This document shows, in pieces, positions 13,431 through 23,309 of a stretch of 31,160 nt of DNA. Each line of letters starts with the position of its first letter. The stretch's first letter is position 1. The notes below the pieces were generated by a model, which worked only from the letters and a program-made list of their open reading frames with translations, did no database searches and had not been told where the DNA came from. The stretch covers positions 1,999 through 33,158 of the forward strand of contig SZWC01009446.1 in the NCBI GenBank assembly GCA_023375785.1, read 5' to 3'. The translations under genes were made by a program, and so were the position numbers. The stretch comes from Penium margaritaceum. Taxonomy: Eukaryota > Streptophyta > Zygnematophyceae > Desmidiales > Peniaceae.

Positions 13431-14205
13431 TGTTGTGATGATTGAGTTTGGATAACATTTATATGTGGTGCATGTTTTGTACTTTTGAGGGAAAGAAAAT
13501 TCATCTCCTGATATGGACATAGGCGAGGTTCTCATGATGACCTTTTAAAGATATAAGGCATCGTTGGAACGGCTTTGAGGTTATGACCCATCAATTTTGC
13601 GCTGAAGGGTGGTTCGTCCAATCATCCCACCATTTTCCTACAACTTCCGCGTGACCTTTCAAGTACTAGTGACCCTTCATCTTCCAAGTGAATCCTCATC
13701 TAGCCTTGGTTTATGAAACTTCCTACAACCTCCAATTTGGGAACCTCCAAGGAGGCTTTCTAAGACCACATAATGGGTCACTGATCACTCCTTTATTTAT
13801 ATGCCTTCAAACATCAACTTCTTCATTCCAATTCCTTTTGATGCCTCTAGACTCTATCGCCACAAGCGTTAGCGTTGGATGCTACAAGACAGTGTTTTGG
13901 TATGCACCTCCTACAAAGGCTGTGCCTTCTTCCACTAGCTTGGCATGGACCAAGTTAGTGGCTCTAGAAGCATTTTTCAGCTCGACCTCTCTTGAAAACT
14001 TCATCTTGGGGCATCTAGGGTGGGTGCCCTGTGGGTCAAGAAGTGTACAATTGTGGCTACATTTCTATAGTAGGATGAGAGAACTCTTAACATCTTTCTC
14101 AAAGTGATCTATAAATATCCAAAAACATTTTAGAATTCAAAATCCACACCTTTCGTCTCCAATTCTAATACAAATTGAGCTATCCACCTTCTACACATCT
14201 TACCA
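13431..14205 (+). repeat. 5' LTR of B1 (degenerate)
   Basis: It begins TGTTGTGATG and can be aligned by eye along its whole length with the reverse complement of the B2 LTRs. Shared landmarks include GGCGAGGTT, GACCCTTCATCTTCCA, the CCTCCAAGGAGG segment, CTTTTGATGCCT and CTATCCACCTTC near the end. It is about 775 bp against about 855 in B2 and clearly more diverged than the B2 LTRs are from each other. The end is placed at ACATCTTACCA, matching the AAATCATAACA terminus of B2. Confidence 0.8.
14110..14117 (+). promoter_or_regulatory. TATA box of the B LTR
   Basis: TATAAATA lies about 95 bases before the LTR end. The matching site in the B2 LTRs reads TTTACAAG or TCTACAAA, so the canonical box is visible only in this older copy. 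Promoter function is inferred from position and motif. Confidence 0.45.
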
Positions 14206-14644
14206 GACCTTGTTATTTGAAAGGGTTGACTCTTATCAGAGATGAGGATTCAAGTGTATGCCACTTCTTTTTCCCAGTGTAAAGGTTGTGGGCTTTAGGT
14301 CATCAAATGATGTATTTGTCCATGTGAGCATTGTATTCTGCATTTTCAACACAATGAGCTGTTGCAAGAATTTAAACAAGGTCAACATTGATAGCAAAAA
14401 CTATTATGCCTCACACAATTACTTCATTAAGGTACTTTTTTCACAGAAAACATAGCTGATAGGGCTTGATATCAATATGCGTGATCATTTTGAGGGATCA
14501 ATACATGTAATATATGAAGCTGGACTATGTATATGATAACAAAGGCTTGTTCCATGTGATTTCTTGTTCCTATTAGCAAAGTGGTAGCAAAAACTGTTAT
14601 ACCATCCTTTAGAATGTTTTAGAGAAGCAGTAGATCATGTCGTA
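14206..14644 (+). other. B1 leader, weak PBS-like site
   Basis: AT-rich leader with no gene. TCTTATCAGAGA at 14231-14242 matches 9 of 12 bases of the Met-tRNA primer site TGGTATCAGAGC. It lies 25 bases past the apparent LTR end, so it may be a decayed PBS separated by a small insertion, or chance. Confidence 0.35.
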
Positions 14645-14945
14645 TTGGCAGAGAAAACTACGTCAAAAGTTTACACAACAGCAGCAAAGGACGTTGGAGC
14701 AGCAATTGGATTGTTTCCAAATGCAAACACCACTATGCAACCTCTTGATATTGAACCAGCGAATGAACGTGGAACAACAACACCGTTTCTCCACGGATAC
14801 AAAATCCATTGTTGCACCATTCTACGTCTTACTAGTGGACAAAGGTAAAACAAGAACAGGTTTGCCTTGGGCTAAAATTCGAACTAGTACAAAACTTTGC
14901 ATTTTGCCAGCTGACAAAGCTGTAACATCAGCAAAAACTTCCTAA
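14645..14945 (+). pseudogene. left remnant of the B 25-residue repeat ORF
   Basis: Two plus frames, joined by a one-base shift, carry degenerate copies of the 25-residue repeat seen intact in B2. VDKGKTRTG and LPADKAVTSAKTS are spaced so that DKG and DKA lie exactly 25 residues apart. The preceding PANER motif lies 76 bases upstream of the VDK motif, that is 75 plus the shift. About four units are recognisable. The frame ends at TAA 14943-14945, 86 bases before element A begins. The other half of this array lies on the far side of A at 26787-27081. Biochemical function is unknown. Confidence 0.65.
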
Positions 14946-15031
14946 GATGAAAATGAATACTACTTCATCATTTTACAAATGATTTTTAGAAAAACCTAAA
15001 AGAGCAAGAGATTCATAAGAAAAAGAAATGA

Positions 15032-15737
15032 TGTAATGAGGCGCCCTTTGTTTCTTGGCCAACATGGGGCCAGGACCAAGTTTGAGGGGCATTTGGGCCA
15101 TTTTCCGTTTTCCAAAAATTTGGCTTGCGGTGGAGCTCGACTGCGCACAACCGCGCCTATGGGATGCATAGAGGAGGAGTGGGATCAAGCACGCAAGCAA
15201 GCAGCAGCGTGGAGTTCACACCAGTGCTGAGGGGCTGTTTTGCGCGAACTCTATCACGGTGTTACGAGCACACTACGCGAGGGTGGATGTCGCCCCCTCG
15301 GTGATTAGTGTGTAGGACATGCAATCCGCTAAGGGATTTTCTCTTGGGAGCTCCTGATATTGAGCATGGTCAAAAGGAGAGTCCAGAGTGATGATTCCAA
15401 CTGTTTGACGATTGCAATACCATCAGTTGCATGTCCATCATGGTGACCACACCTAACGCCGTGAGGCATACGGAACCAACGAGGCTGCTCGACGAGAGAC
15501 AAGATGGACCATCAATCGGCAAAATCTATGGACGGAGACATCTCGCACAAGGCACTAGGTGTTAGTAGGGCATTGAGTTCAAGTACAAGTAGGGCACCGT
15601 GTACCTTGTACTCTGATCATTGTAGTTAACTTATGTTTTCTAGCTGTAGCTTCCACACTTCTCCAAGTCTATCTTTTTGTTGTAACTATTCTCTCCACAC
15701 ACTAAGGAATAATCTTCAAAATGCACACACTCTCACA
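15032..15737 (+). repeat. 5' LTR of element A
   Basis: It starts TGTAATGAGG and ends CTCTCACA, as does the copy at 25945-26731. Shared blocks include GAGGGGCAT-TGGGCCATTTTCCGTTTT, GGGGCTGTTTTGCG and CTCCAAGTCTATCTTT. It is 81 bases shorter than the 3' copy, mainly because of a deletion near 15599-15610 that removes the TATA box region. Confidence 0.92.
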
Positions 15738-15739
15738 TC

Positions 15740-15751
15740 TGGTATGAGAGC
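15740..15751 (+). other. primer-binding site (initiator Met tRNA)
   Basis: TGGTATGAGAGC, two bases after the LTR end, matches the plant Met-tRNA primer site TGGTATCAGAGC at 11 of 12 positions. It primes minus-strand DNA synthesis in this class of elements. Confidence 0.88.
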
Positions 15752-16094
15752 TTGAGCCACGCCTTAGGTGGAAGCGCCGCTAAAGCTTGCCAAAACTCAA
15801 GAAGACAATGCATGGATGATGCCGTCCAATGTTAAGGCGAATTGAGAGGGAGATAGCTAGGCAAAACTTCAAAGCCAACGCACGTGCCAACCTTTGAAAA
15901 TTTGTTTCGCATGTTTAGAGCATCCACACAATCTACCGTGCACGTGGCTGAGACAATAAGTGACTCATAAACACTCAGAAGACGTTAGATTTTCTTCAAG
16001 AACTACCAATGTTTTGCCAAATTTGTTTTAATTCATGCCAAACGCTGCTTAATGTTTTTAGAGAATCTCCAACGGCCAAAAATCTGTAACTGCC

Positions 16095-17060
16095 ATGGAA
16101 CAAGCGTTACACCAGATTGTAGAGAAACTAGGAACCCTCTAGTTAGAGAATGAGCGGCTCAATCGGCAGATGGTTGACCTACGAAACGTGACACATTGGA
16201 GAGGTATGGTCAGCAAGGTCAAGGAGTATGCTGAGACCAAAGTCAAAGGCTTTGGAACTGTTCAATTCCCCCGTCAAGGGAGCAAGTTTACGGACGTGGT
16301 TGTTTGTGATGAACAACTACTTTGCGGCCCTGGGTCACCCTCTATAGGACAATGATGTGCGTTTGTCATTCATGGTGAAGTTACTACACCGAGCAACATT
16401 GGAGTGGTGGAGGTTGATGAATGTGCTAGCCACTCAAGGTGGAGGTGGAATCGCAGTTATGCAACATGCCATGTTGTGGCAGCCAGGCAAGAAGCAAACT
16501 GAAGCACACTTGCAAACAACATGGGAGCTGTGAAAGAAAGCAATCAGAGGTTGGCTCAAACTTGTAAATGACTCAATGGTCGCACCCAACAAGCTACATC
16601 AGCTTAAGGAGGTTGGCTCGGTGCAGGAGTACACACACTGTTTCTTGGCGTGTTGCTCGGAGATTTAAGACATGACCGAGCAGGAGATGGCAAAAAACTA
16701 CCACAACTATTTGAAGGCAAAGATTCAGTGCACGTTGACACTGAGAGGAATCACAAAGTATTCAGCAATGGTGGCCACTTCTAATTGCGTTGATGCTTTA
16801 TGCTACCATGAAGGGAGTTTACGAGAGAAGAAAGTGAATTTTTGGCATCAAGTACAACACCAACAAGCTGACCCCACGGACATCAGAAGAGCAAGCTGCG
16901 TGGTGGAAGCTGTTTGATGTGCAAGAAACCAAGGCAAAACAAGAAGGATTTCAAAAAGAAGCGGCAAGTCAACGGCAACCATCAGTGAGCGGCAGACGGG
17001 TAAATGCTAGGAAAGATTTTTCCACATTAGTGAACACTAGTCCCAATGTTTTTTGGATAG
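16095..17060 (+). pseudogene. gag pseudogene of element A
   Basis: The likely start is ATG 16095, followed by a Leu/Glu-rich coiled-coil-like segment broken by a TAG at 16140. After frame changes the capsid (Retrotrans_gag) hallmarks appear: NNYFAALGHPL near 16310, an ATLEWW motif near 16398, KLHQLKEVGSVQEYTHCF at about 16595-16650, and a KAKIQ...LRG segment near 16712-16745. These correspond to the conserved capsid helices of Ty3/gypsy Gag, which forms the cytoplasmic particle. At least three frameshifts and several stops are needed. I find no clear CCHC zinc knuckle in the lysine-rich tail (16920-17000). Confident as gag, not as a functional gene. Confidence 0.85.
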
Positions 17061-17191
17061 CTAAGGAGCTGCCGAGTGTGTTGCTTTGGAGCGAAGGGAG
17101 CGTGAGCGTTCAGAGATTCCTCCTGAAAGCCAAAACATCATCAGCTGGTTTTGCGAATGGCGAGGGATGCCAAACTTGCTAGTAGATGAAA

Positions 17192-17440
17192 GCATTGCTG
17201 GATTGTGGTGCATCACCCTTGTTCTTTTGCGACGAGTTGGCAAAGAGGTATGGGCTTGCACAACAACCTAGAAAGCCAGCCACAGCCAAGTTGATGCAAG
17301 GGCGCTAGAGTGCAGACTGCATGTGAGGCCTCTACAGTGCAATGTGAACTATTGCACGTGCTTGATGGACGCCTACGACCCCATTTTGGGGCGTGACTAG
17401 CTACACTGGTGGAATCCTTTTGTGGATTGGGTGCGCAACG
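17192..17440 (+). pseudogene. aspartic protease pseudogene of element A
   Basis: The reading ALLDCGASPLFF followed by LAKRYGL is the retropepsin active-site region. The catalytic D-S/T-G triad is D-C-G here (17201-17209). A TAG follows at 17307. The downstream segment DAYDPILG, stop-interrupted, then NPFVDW at about 17365-17430 is the conserved end of the protease domain leading to RT. The enzyme would cut the Gag-Pol polyprotein. The Cys in place of Ser/Thr and the stops make activity very unlikely. Confidence 0.8.
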
Positions 17441-17714
17441 TGGTGAAAGCAAAAAATGCAGAGAAAAAATGGTTTCTTCATGCGGGGCTGAGAGATGAAC
17501 TCCAAGGCAGGGAAGGTGCCATAAGAGAGTTATGTAAAGCGCTAGCACTATCAACATAAGGGGGACCAAGTGTACCTCGTGTAGGTGCAGAAGAATTAAC
17601 AAAATGAAGAGGTGAAAGTGTTGGCATTAGTGGTAAAGCAACAAGAAGGAGAGAAGCAGAGATCACTTATGGCGGAGCAGTTAGTAGGCATCACTTGAGT
17701 ATTGTACAGTAATA

Positions 17715-18560
17715 ATGACGTGTTTCCTGGTGAGCTTCGAGAGGGTTTACAAAGCAAACCCTCTCAATTATGTTCCCAAAGTTATGTTCCCAAAATCATG
17801 GGCCATTGACAACATAATTGAGCGGGCTCTTGGAGCAACGCCAAAGTTGCGGACCACTTATGGCATGAGCGTAACTACGTTAGGTGAGCTGAAAACCAGT
17901 TGGAGGATGTAACCGAATCCGTTTTCATCAGACTGTCAATGTCAACTTACTTTCCACAGGTCCTCTTTGTGACAAAGAAGTTAGGAGAGCTATGGATGTA
18001 GATGGAGTATTGCACACTAAACAACGTAATGATGCATAACTGGTACCCGTAACCAAGGATCAAGGAGATGTTTGACCAATGGATAGGAGCATAATACTTT
18101 GGCAAGATTGACTTGCACTTAGGTTGCATTCAAATCTAGACTGTGGAAAAGGATGTGGAAAATACAGCGTTTTGGACACGGTACAACCATTTTGAGTACC
18201 TCTTGATGCCGTTTGGATTAATCAACACTCTTGTAATGTTCATGAGTCCCATGAACAGGATCTTCCACCCTCACTTTGACCTGTTCGTGGTGGTGTTCCT
18301 TGGCAACATCCTCATCTACGCCCAAATTTTAGAAACGTATCAACATTATCCTTGGCAGGTGTTGAACATTCTATGAAAAAAGAATACTTTTGTGAAGCTC
18401 TCAAAGTGGGAGTTCGAGAAATGAGAGGTGGAGTTCTTTGGGAACATCCTTAGCAGCAAGGATCTTTGCATGGAACCAAAAAAGGTGAAAGCAGTGAAGT
18501 AATGGCTAACACCAAAGAGCATGCGTGACATTCAGGTCTCCCTGGGGTTTGTGATTTAGT
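17715..18560 (+). pseudogene. reverse transcriptase pseudogene of element A
   Basis: RT landmarks in order: TPKLRTTYGMS then LGELK (17845-17895), PQVLFVTKK (17958), EYCTLNNV (18007), FDQW then YFGKIDLHLG (18070-18125), HFEYLLMPFGLINT (18189-18230), and VVVFLGNILIYA (18287-18322). In the last motif the two catalytic aspartates are replaced by Gly-Asn at 18302-18307, so the polymerase would be dead even without the stops at 17910, 18001 and elsewhere. The order and spacing match Ty3/gypsy RT. Downstream FFGNILSSKDLC (18430-18470) is the connection toward RNase H. Confidence 0.92.
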
Positions 18561-18659
18561 GCTGGAAATTTATCTTGGGATGCGCAAAGAAGGGTGCTTC
18601 ATTAACTCAACGTTTGAGGAAGGATCACCAGTGGAAATGAGGCAATTTAGAGCAAAAGA

Positions 18660-19110
18660 GCTTGGAGGAGCTTAAGGGTGCAATGTATTCTGCTTTGGTC
18701 CTGGTGCATCCCGATTTATCGAAGAAGCACGTCATGGCTACAGAAGCAAGCAACTATGCCATTGGAGTGGTGCTGATGTAGGATCACAAGAAGGGGTTAT
18801 TGCCGATAGCGTACGCATCGTGCAAGTTGTGAGATGCAAAACTGAACTACACAATCCATGAGAAGGATATACTGGCGGTGATCCATTCATCCTAGCACTA
18901 GAGGTGCTACCTTGAGTCGCGGCGCTTTATGGTCATGGTTCAATATGCCTTGAAGTACCTAAGGATGAAGCCAAATCTTTGTCACCGACAAACTTGCTAG
19001 ATGGAGTTTCTTGAGAGGAGTTTTGACTATGAGATCTAGTCATAGCCAAGGTAGACCTTGTATCAAGTAGGCTGGACTTGTGCACCCACGCCATCTCGGT
19101 GCGGAAGGGA
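18660..19110 (+). pseudogene. RNase H pseudogene of element A
   Basis: LVLVHPDLSKKHVMATEAS then YAIGVVLM (18694-18777), IAYASCKL (18808) and LNYTIHEKDILAVIH (18842-18886) are the RNase H hallmarks of Ty3/gypsy pol. The first catalytic Asp, in the T-D-A-S motif, is Glu here (18743-18745). The YALKYL...PNL motif follows at 18945-18980, then MEFLERSFDYEI. Stops interrupt at least five places. RNase H removes the RNA template during cDNA synthesis. Confidence 0.88.
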
Positions 19111-19229
19111 TCTCCACTCATGAATAGTTTGTTCAAGCATAGCTATGGCATGGGTTGTGAGTTCACGTGTGGTTCTCAGAAAGATGCCACGTGGGATGGA
19201 GTGAAGTTGCAAAGGGGGCAAGAGTAGAG

Positions 19230-20253
19230 AATTGTTATGCTGGACTATGCGCCATTGAAGCAGTTGTTCCTAGATGAGGCGCATGACACCCACTCCTTGG
19301 GTCACTTTGGCTTCAAGAAGACACTCAAATCCTTGAGACGCCAATACTAGTGGTATTGAATTTCGACTTACTGTAAGAGAGTTGTGAGTAGTTGTGTTGG
19401 GTGCCAATGCATCAAGGTGCGGCGGACCAAGCCACCAGGGGAGTTGTAACCATTGCCTGTCCAAGAAAAGCCATGGAAAAACATCTCGCATGACTTCATT
19501 GACGATTTTCATGTAACGCAGCAGGGTAAGAACACGATTTTGGTGGTGGTGGACCGATTATTGAAGATGAAACATTTCATCGCATGTCCTAAGAGCATCA
19601 TAGCTGCTCGGATATCTCAACTCCTCCTTAATCATGTCACCAAGTTACATAAAGTGCCGTAGTTCGTGGTCTTATATCGTCACCCATGCTTTCCTTTGTA
19701 GTTCTTTAGAGATCTCATGCAGAAGCTGGGCATGCGGGAAAAGGAAGCTAAAGTATACTTCCCACAAAGCAATGGGCAAATGCAGCCCACAAACCAGAAA
19801 CAGGAGCAGCTACTGCAGATTATGGTTCCACCAGATGGAGAGGGTTGGGAGGAGAAGCTCAGAGTGGTAGAGTTTGCTTACAACTCAGTGCTTTCAGCAT
19901 CAACAAAGAAGTTCACTATTTGAGGTGGTCTATGGCCACCAACCACTTAACTCAGCCGGCCTTGCTATAGTAACATCTTTTTTGGATGTGTAGCATATTG
20001 TTAATGGCTTTTCCACCACTTGGGACCTGGCGCGGCAACGACTGTTTAAGACAAAGAAGTAGTAGAAGTAGTAGGTTGATAAGCATCGCTCGACAAAGGA
20101 GTTCCATGTGGGTGATGAGGTGATGCTAAACTATAGTAACGTGGAGTTGATGGGCGTTGCAAATTCCAAGCTAGAGCCGTGATTGGTGAGTTTCTTGTGC
20201 ATTCTAGAGAATTGGACGACCGTTTCGTACAAGATATAGCTGCTAGCTCACTA
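19230..20253 (+). pseudogene. integrase pseudogene of element A, split by B2
   Basis: The HHCC zinc domain shows HDTHSLGHFG and SCVGCQ (19284-19415). In the catalytic core the first acidic residue is kept in VVVDRL (Asp 19552-19554), the second is replaced by Tyr (19675-19677) and the third is kept in QKQEQL (Glu 19804-19806). EFAYN lies at 19871 and FEVVYGHQP at 19919 after a stop. The C-terminal part has DKHRSTKEFHVGDEVMLNY (20079-20135) and ends LLAHYFKI near 20263, where B2 begins. The frame resumes after B2 at 25631. Integrase inserts the cDNA into chromatin. Stops and the Asp-to-Tyr change rule out activity. Confidence 0.9.
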
Positions 20254-21104
20254 TTTTAAGATTTGAGGAAGGTGGATGAGTGAAATTGGACTGAAATCTG
20301 CAAGGCGAAGCCGTGCACATAAGAATTTGAAATATGTGTAGGAGTTTGTAGATCACTTGGAGAAGTACATGAACAGTTCCTTCAACCAGATGAAGGGATG
20401 TAGCCACAAGTACAGACTTGTGCACCGACAGGGCGCCCGCCCTGGATGCCTTGAGACTAAGTCGGCAAACGAGACTCAAAGCAAACCGCTTGTAGAGCCA
20501 CTAGCTTGCACTGAACAAGGCGTATGCCTTTGTAGGAGGTGCATCCCATGGTACTGGCTTGTATTATCAGAGGCTTAGGCTTGAAATGGTAGACTCATTA
20601 GGCATCTGAAGGAATCTGATGATAAATGAAGGAGTTGTCAAGGAATAATGGACTCAACTGACTAAGCCCCGTAAGTAGTCCCAGGAGGGCCTCCTTGGAG
20701 GTTCTGGCCTTAGAGGTTGTACGTAGTTGCATAACCACCTGGGTAGTTACACAACCACCCTGGCCCGCTGAAGAGTCACTTGGAAGATGAAGGGTCATTG
20801 GCACTTGAAAGGTCACTAGCAGCTGAGGAGCCATTGGAGGTTGAAGATGCATTGGTAATCGAAGGGTCACCTAGAGATTGTAGGAGGTTGTAGTAGGGAG
20901 TTGACCATCTACCCTTGAGCTGGAAGCTGAAGGGTTATAGCCTTCAAGGGCCTCCAACTGCACCTAAGATGTTGTAAAGGCAGGGATTTGAACCTCGCCT
21001 TCCTCAATTCAAGGAGGTGAATTTTTATCCCTCCAAGTGGATAAAATGCTCCAAAAGATGCATTTTTCCCAAACCCGGCCATCAAAACTGGGTAGACTAC
21101 AACA
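20254..21104 (-). repeat. 3' LTR of B2
   Basis: Direct repeat of 24769-25628. It ends (plus coordinates) in CTACAACA, the reverse of the TGTTGT start. Its other end reads TTTTAAGATTTGAGG against TGTTATGATTTGCGG in the partner, so the terminal CA of the element has decayed. The longest minus frames in it (20598-20870, 20909-21184) are not conserved as proteins. Confidence 0.9.
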
Positions 21105-21117
21105 CCCTCCTTTATTT
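21105..21117 (-). other. polypurine tract of B2
   Basis: On the minus strand AAATAAAGGAGGG directly precedes the LTR start TGTTGT. This is the expected place and composition for the plus-strand primer. Confidence 0.7.
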
Positions 21118-21135
21118 GATGATGGCCGGTGTCGT

Positions 21136-21318
21136 AGAATGTCCATGCAGAAATTGTAGGAGCGTTTCTGACTTGAAGGCGCATAATGTAGTAGTCTTCC
21201 GCATATGATGGTACTTTCGTAATGATCGTTGGATAAATGGCTTAGTCTGTGAACAGAACTTGGATAATGTGCTGATGATGATAAGCAAAAGGAATAGGGC
21301 CTGGGGCTTCGGTCGAAT
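21136..21318 (+). pseudogene. possible CACTA-type transposase-associated fragment
   Basis: The plus-strand frame reads VVECPCRNCRSVSDLKAH, a TGA near 21207, then WYFRNDRWI. A C-P-C-x2-C cluster followed by Lys/His, an aromatic patch and Trp resembles the transposase-associated domain next to plant En/Spm (CACTA) transposases. The match is by eye over about 50 residues and the fragment has a stop, so the family call is tentative. It lies inside B2, antisense to it, between the PPT and the C run, and would be a captured or previously nested fragment. Confidence 0.3.
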
Positions 21319-21389
21319 TCTCGCCTTTTTTTTTTGGGGTTTGGTGCCGCGAAGCCCGCGGATGTCGCGAGCGAGCCTTCACTCGATCC

Positions 21390-21667
<278 letters not shown>

Positions 21668-21710
21668 ATCTCGCTATCCGCGAATTCTGCTGTCCTCGCA
21701 GTATCCGCTT

Positions 21711-21733
21711 GAAACTGCGACGGTCGCAGTTTC
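21711..21733. repeat. perfect 11-bp inverted repeat plus a third arm copy
   Basis: GAAACTGCGAC, one-base loop G, GTCGCAGTTTC, followed four bases later by another GAAACTGCGA at 21738. It lies 44 bases right of the C run. Confidence 0.75.
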
Positions 21734-21900
21734 CACGGAAACTGCGAGGAAGAGGGAGGGACACGACCTTTCTCAAGCGAGGCTCATGCGATCGGTCGAC
21801 AGGTTGCCATCGAGCGGGCGGTCGAGCGAGGCCGTCGATGCCCAGTCTCCTGCTGGCCGGTGGTTGCTCGAAACCGCAAGATGAGGCGCGGTTGTGAGGG

Positions 21901-21939
21901 GCAGGTTTGCGCAAAATGCCCCGCCGACCACGAAAGACA
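21901..21939 (-). pseudogene. CCHC zinc-knuckle-like motif in B2
   Basis: On the minus strand (sense for B2) the reading is CLSWSAGHFAQTCP, preceded by basic residues SKRRGL. It resembles a retroviral-type nucleocapsid knuckle C-x2-C-x4-H-x4-C, with the second Cys as Trp and one residue missing before the His. It sits in an open frame, 21784-21981. If real it is the remnant of a Gag nucleocapsid in B2, the only gag-like feature of the family. The overlapping plus-strand frame (21907-22221) is also open, so chance is possible. Confidence 0.35.
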
Positions 21940-22232
21940 GAGACCGCGTCGCTTGGAGGTTTCTGGTCCATAATGGTGCAAATGTTAGAAAAGTTAACAG
22001 AAACGCCTCCGTCGAAGGAGAACGAACTGGAGAGTCATAAAGAAGTTAACAAAGTTTTCCGGCAACAGAGTTTTCACTGGGAGTTGCCGGAATTCTCCAA
22101 AGCAGAGGATGTGGGAGCGCCCACTTCCACTCAAGGAGCATCTGGAGGGTCAGTTGAAGTCCTCCAAGCCTACTATAAAAGCAAAAGACTTTGGATTTTG
22201 AAAGCCATCACTCAGAAGTGAGGCCTTGAGGC

Positions 22233-22600
22233 ATGTTAGGCCAAAAAGTCGAAGATGTAACATTCTCTTGCACGCGCCCTGTGGAGATGGAGCGATTCTT
22301 GTCCTTCGATGTGAGGCAGAGTGATGTCTTGGCCAAGAAGAATATCTTTTACGATGTCAAGATCAACGAAAATTCTCTAGAGGCACCACCAACGGATGAT
22401 TTTCCACTGTCAAATTTTGCCGACGATGAATTTGACGTTGACCAATGCTAGAGGCCTGTTGTTGTGGAGGCTCCAAGAAAGGAAAATGTTTTCTCGCTTT
22501 CTCGTTCAGTTCCCGTGCTCCACAAAAGGGCACCGATGGAGCAAGCAGCGAAGGTGGCACCTAAGAACTTCGAAAAATGGAGTCATCAAGTCCTATTTTG
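22233..22600 (-). pseudogene. conserved B internal block, copy in B2
   Basis: This segment aligns with the reverse complement of 27095-27487 in B1. Read in the B sense direction, DLDIVKDILL...ITLPHI.GQ...LHLHRA (22364 down to 22263) matches B1 HLDIVENIFL...ITWPHI.GQ...LHLHRA at about 22 of 34 residues. The opposite strand also has open frames in both copies (PVEME motif) but fewer identical residues. Counting changes by sense codon position over those 34 codons gives about 6, 5 and 9, mildly favouring the sense strand. The product is unrecognised. The frame is broken by a shift near 22365. Confidence 0.5.
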
Positions 22601-23309
22601 CCGATGCCTGGAACTGAGCTGGAGCCTTCATGCGATTTCTCAACCGTGGATATTCCTACTCCATGACGGGGTAAGAGACAAAGAAAGCCTTGATCTTTGG
22701 CTTTTTTGTACAAAGACAGTACTGCGACAAGCGTTGTGACGATGGTCAGAGATCACATAGATGATGACACCGCTGGCTCGGTGCCTCCAGGGTACACCGC
22801 GCGGCAGTGGGCACGGCTTCAACAGCAAAGTAAGCTTATGATTTGTCGACGAGTGAGGAATCCGACAGTGGAGATCTTGTCGTATCGGCCATTCATAATA
22901 CAAACGCCTCGGAGAGGTGGTGGTGGTGTAGGGTCTTCTCGTTGAGCTTGTGAATTTTGTGATGATGGATGTTGGCTCCTTTGATGTAATGCTAACCTTC
23001 AAAATCGATGATGATTTTTTTTATCTGGTGCTCTCTAGCATTGTTTCCAGCTCCACAAAAAGTGGTGAGCAGTGTCACCGGCCTTCACAAGCAAAGGAGA
23101 GATGTTCAACGATTTCACCGTGACGTTGAACAGTTGACAGTAATTTGTTGGCAAGTGGGAATGCTGCCGCTCAAAAGCCTTGCTCGCCATATCAATCGAC
23201 AAACTGGTGAGTTTTGCCTAAATGTGTCGAATGGTTGCGCCAGCACTAGCTTCTGTAGCTAGTCTTGAATGATCTGCCATAGTTATTTCCGTTGCATCAG
23301 AGGAAAAAT
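22601..23309. other. B2 internal DNA without recognisable gene
   Basis: Open frames exist on both strands (plus 22697-22945 and 23008-23262; minus 22640-23002). None has a motif I recognise, and the counterpart region appears to be missing from B1, where the repeat array lies next to the conserved block. Confidence 0.5.

Noticed and set aside
13431..14205. Solo LTR flanked by GGCCT and GACCT
   Set aside because: The four-of-five match could suggest a target duplication, but B-type internal repeats downstream and a second LTR at 28578 fit better with a 5' LTR.
22233..22451. Plus-strand frame with the PVEME motif as an antisense gene of B2
   Set aside because: The matching frame exists in B1, but the opposite strand is better conserved and shows the more coding-like change pattern, so this is probably a shadow.
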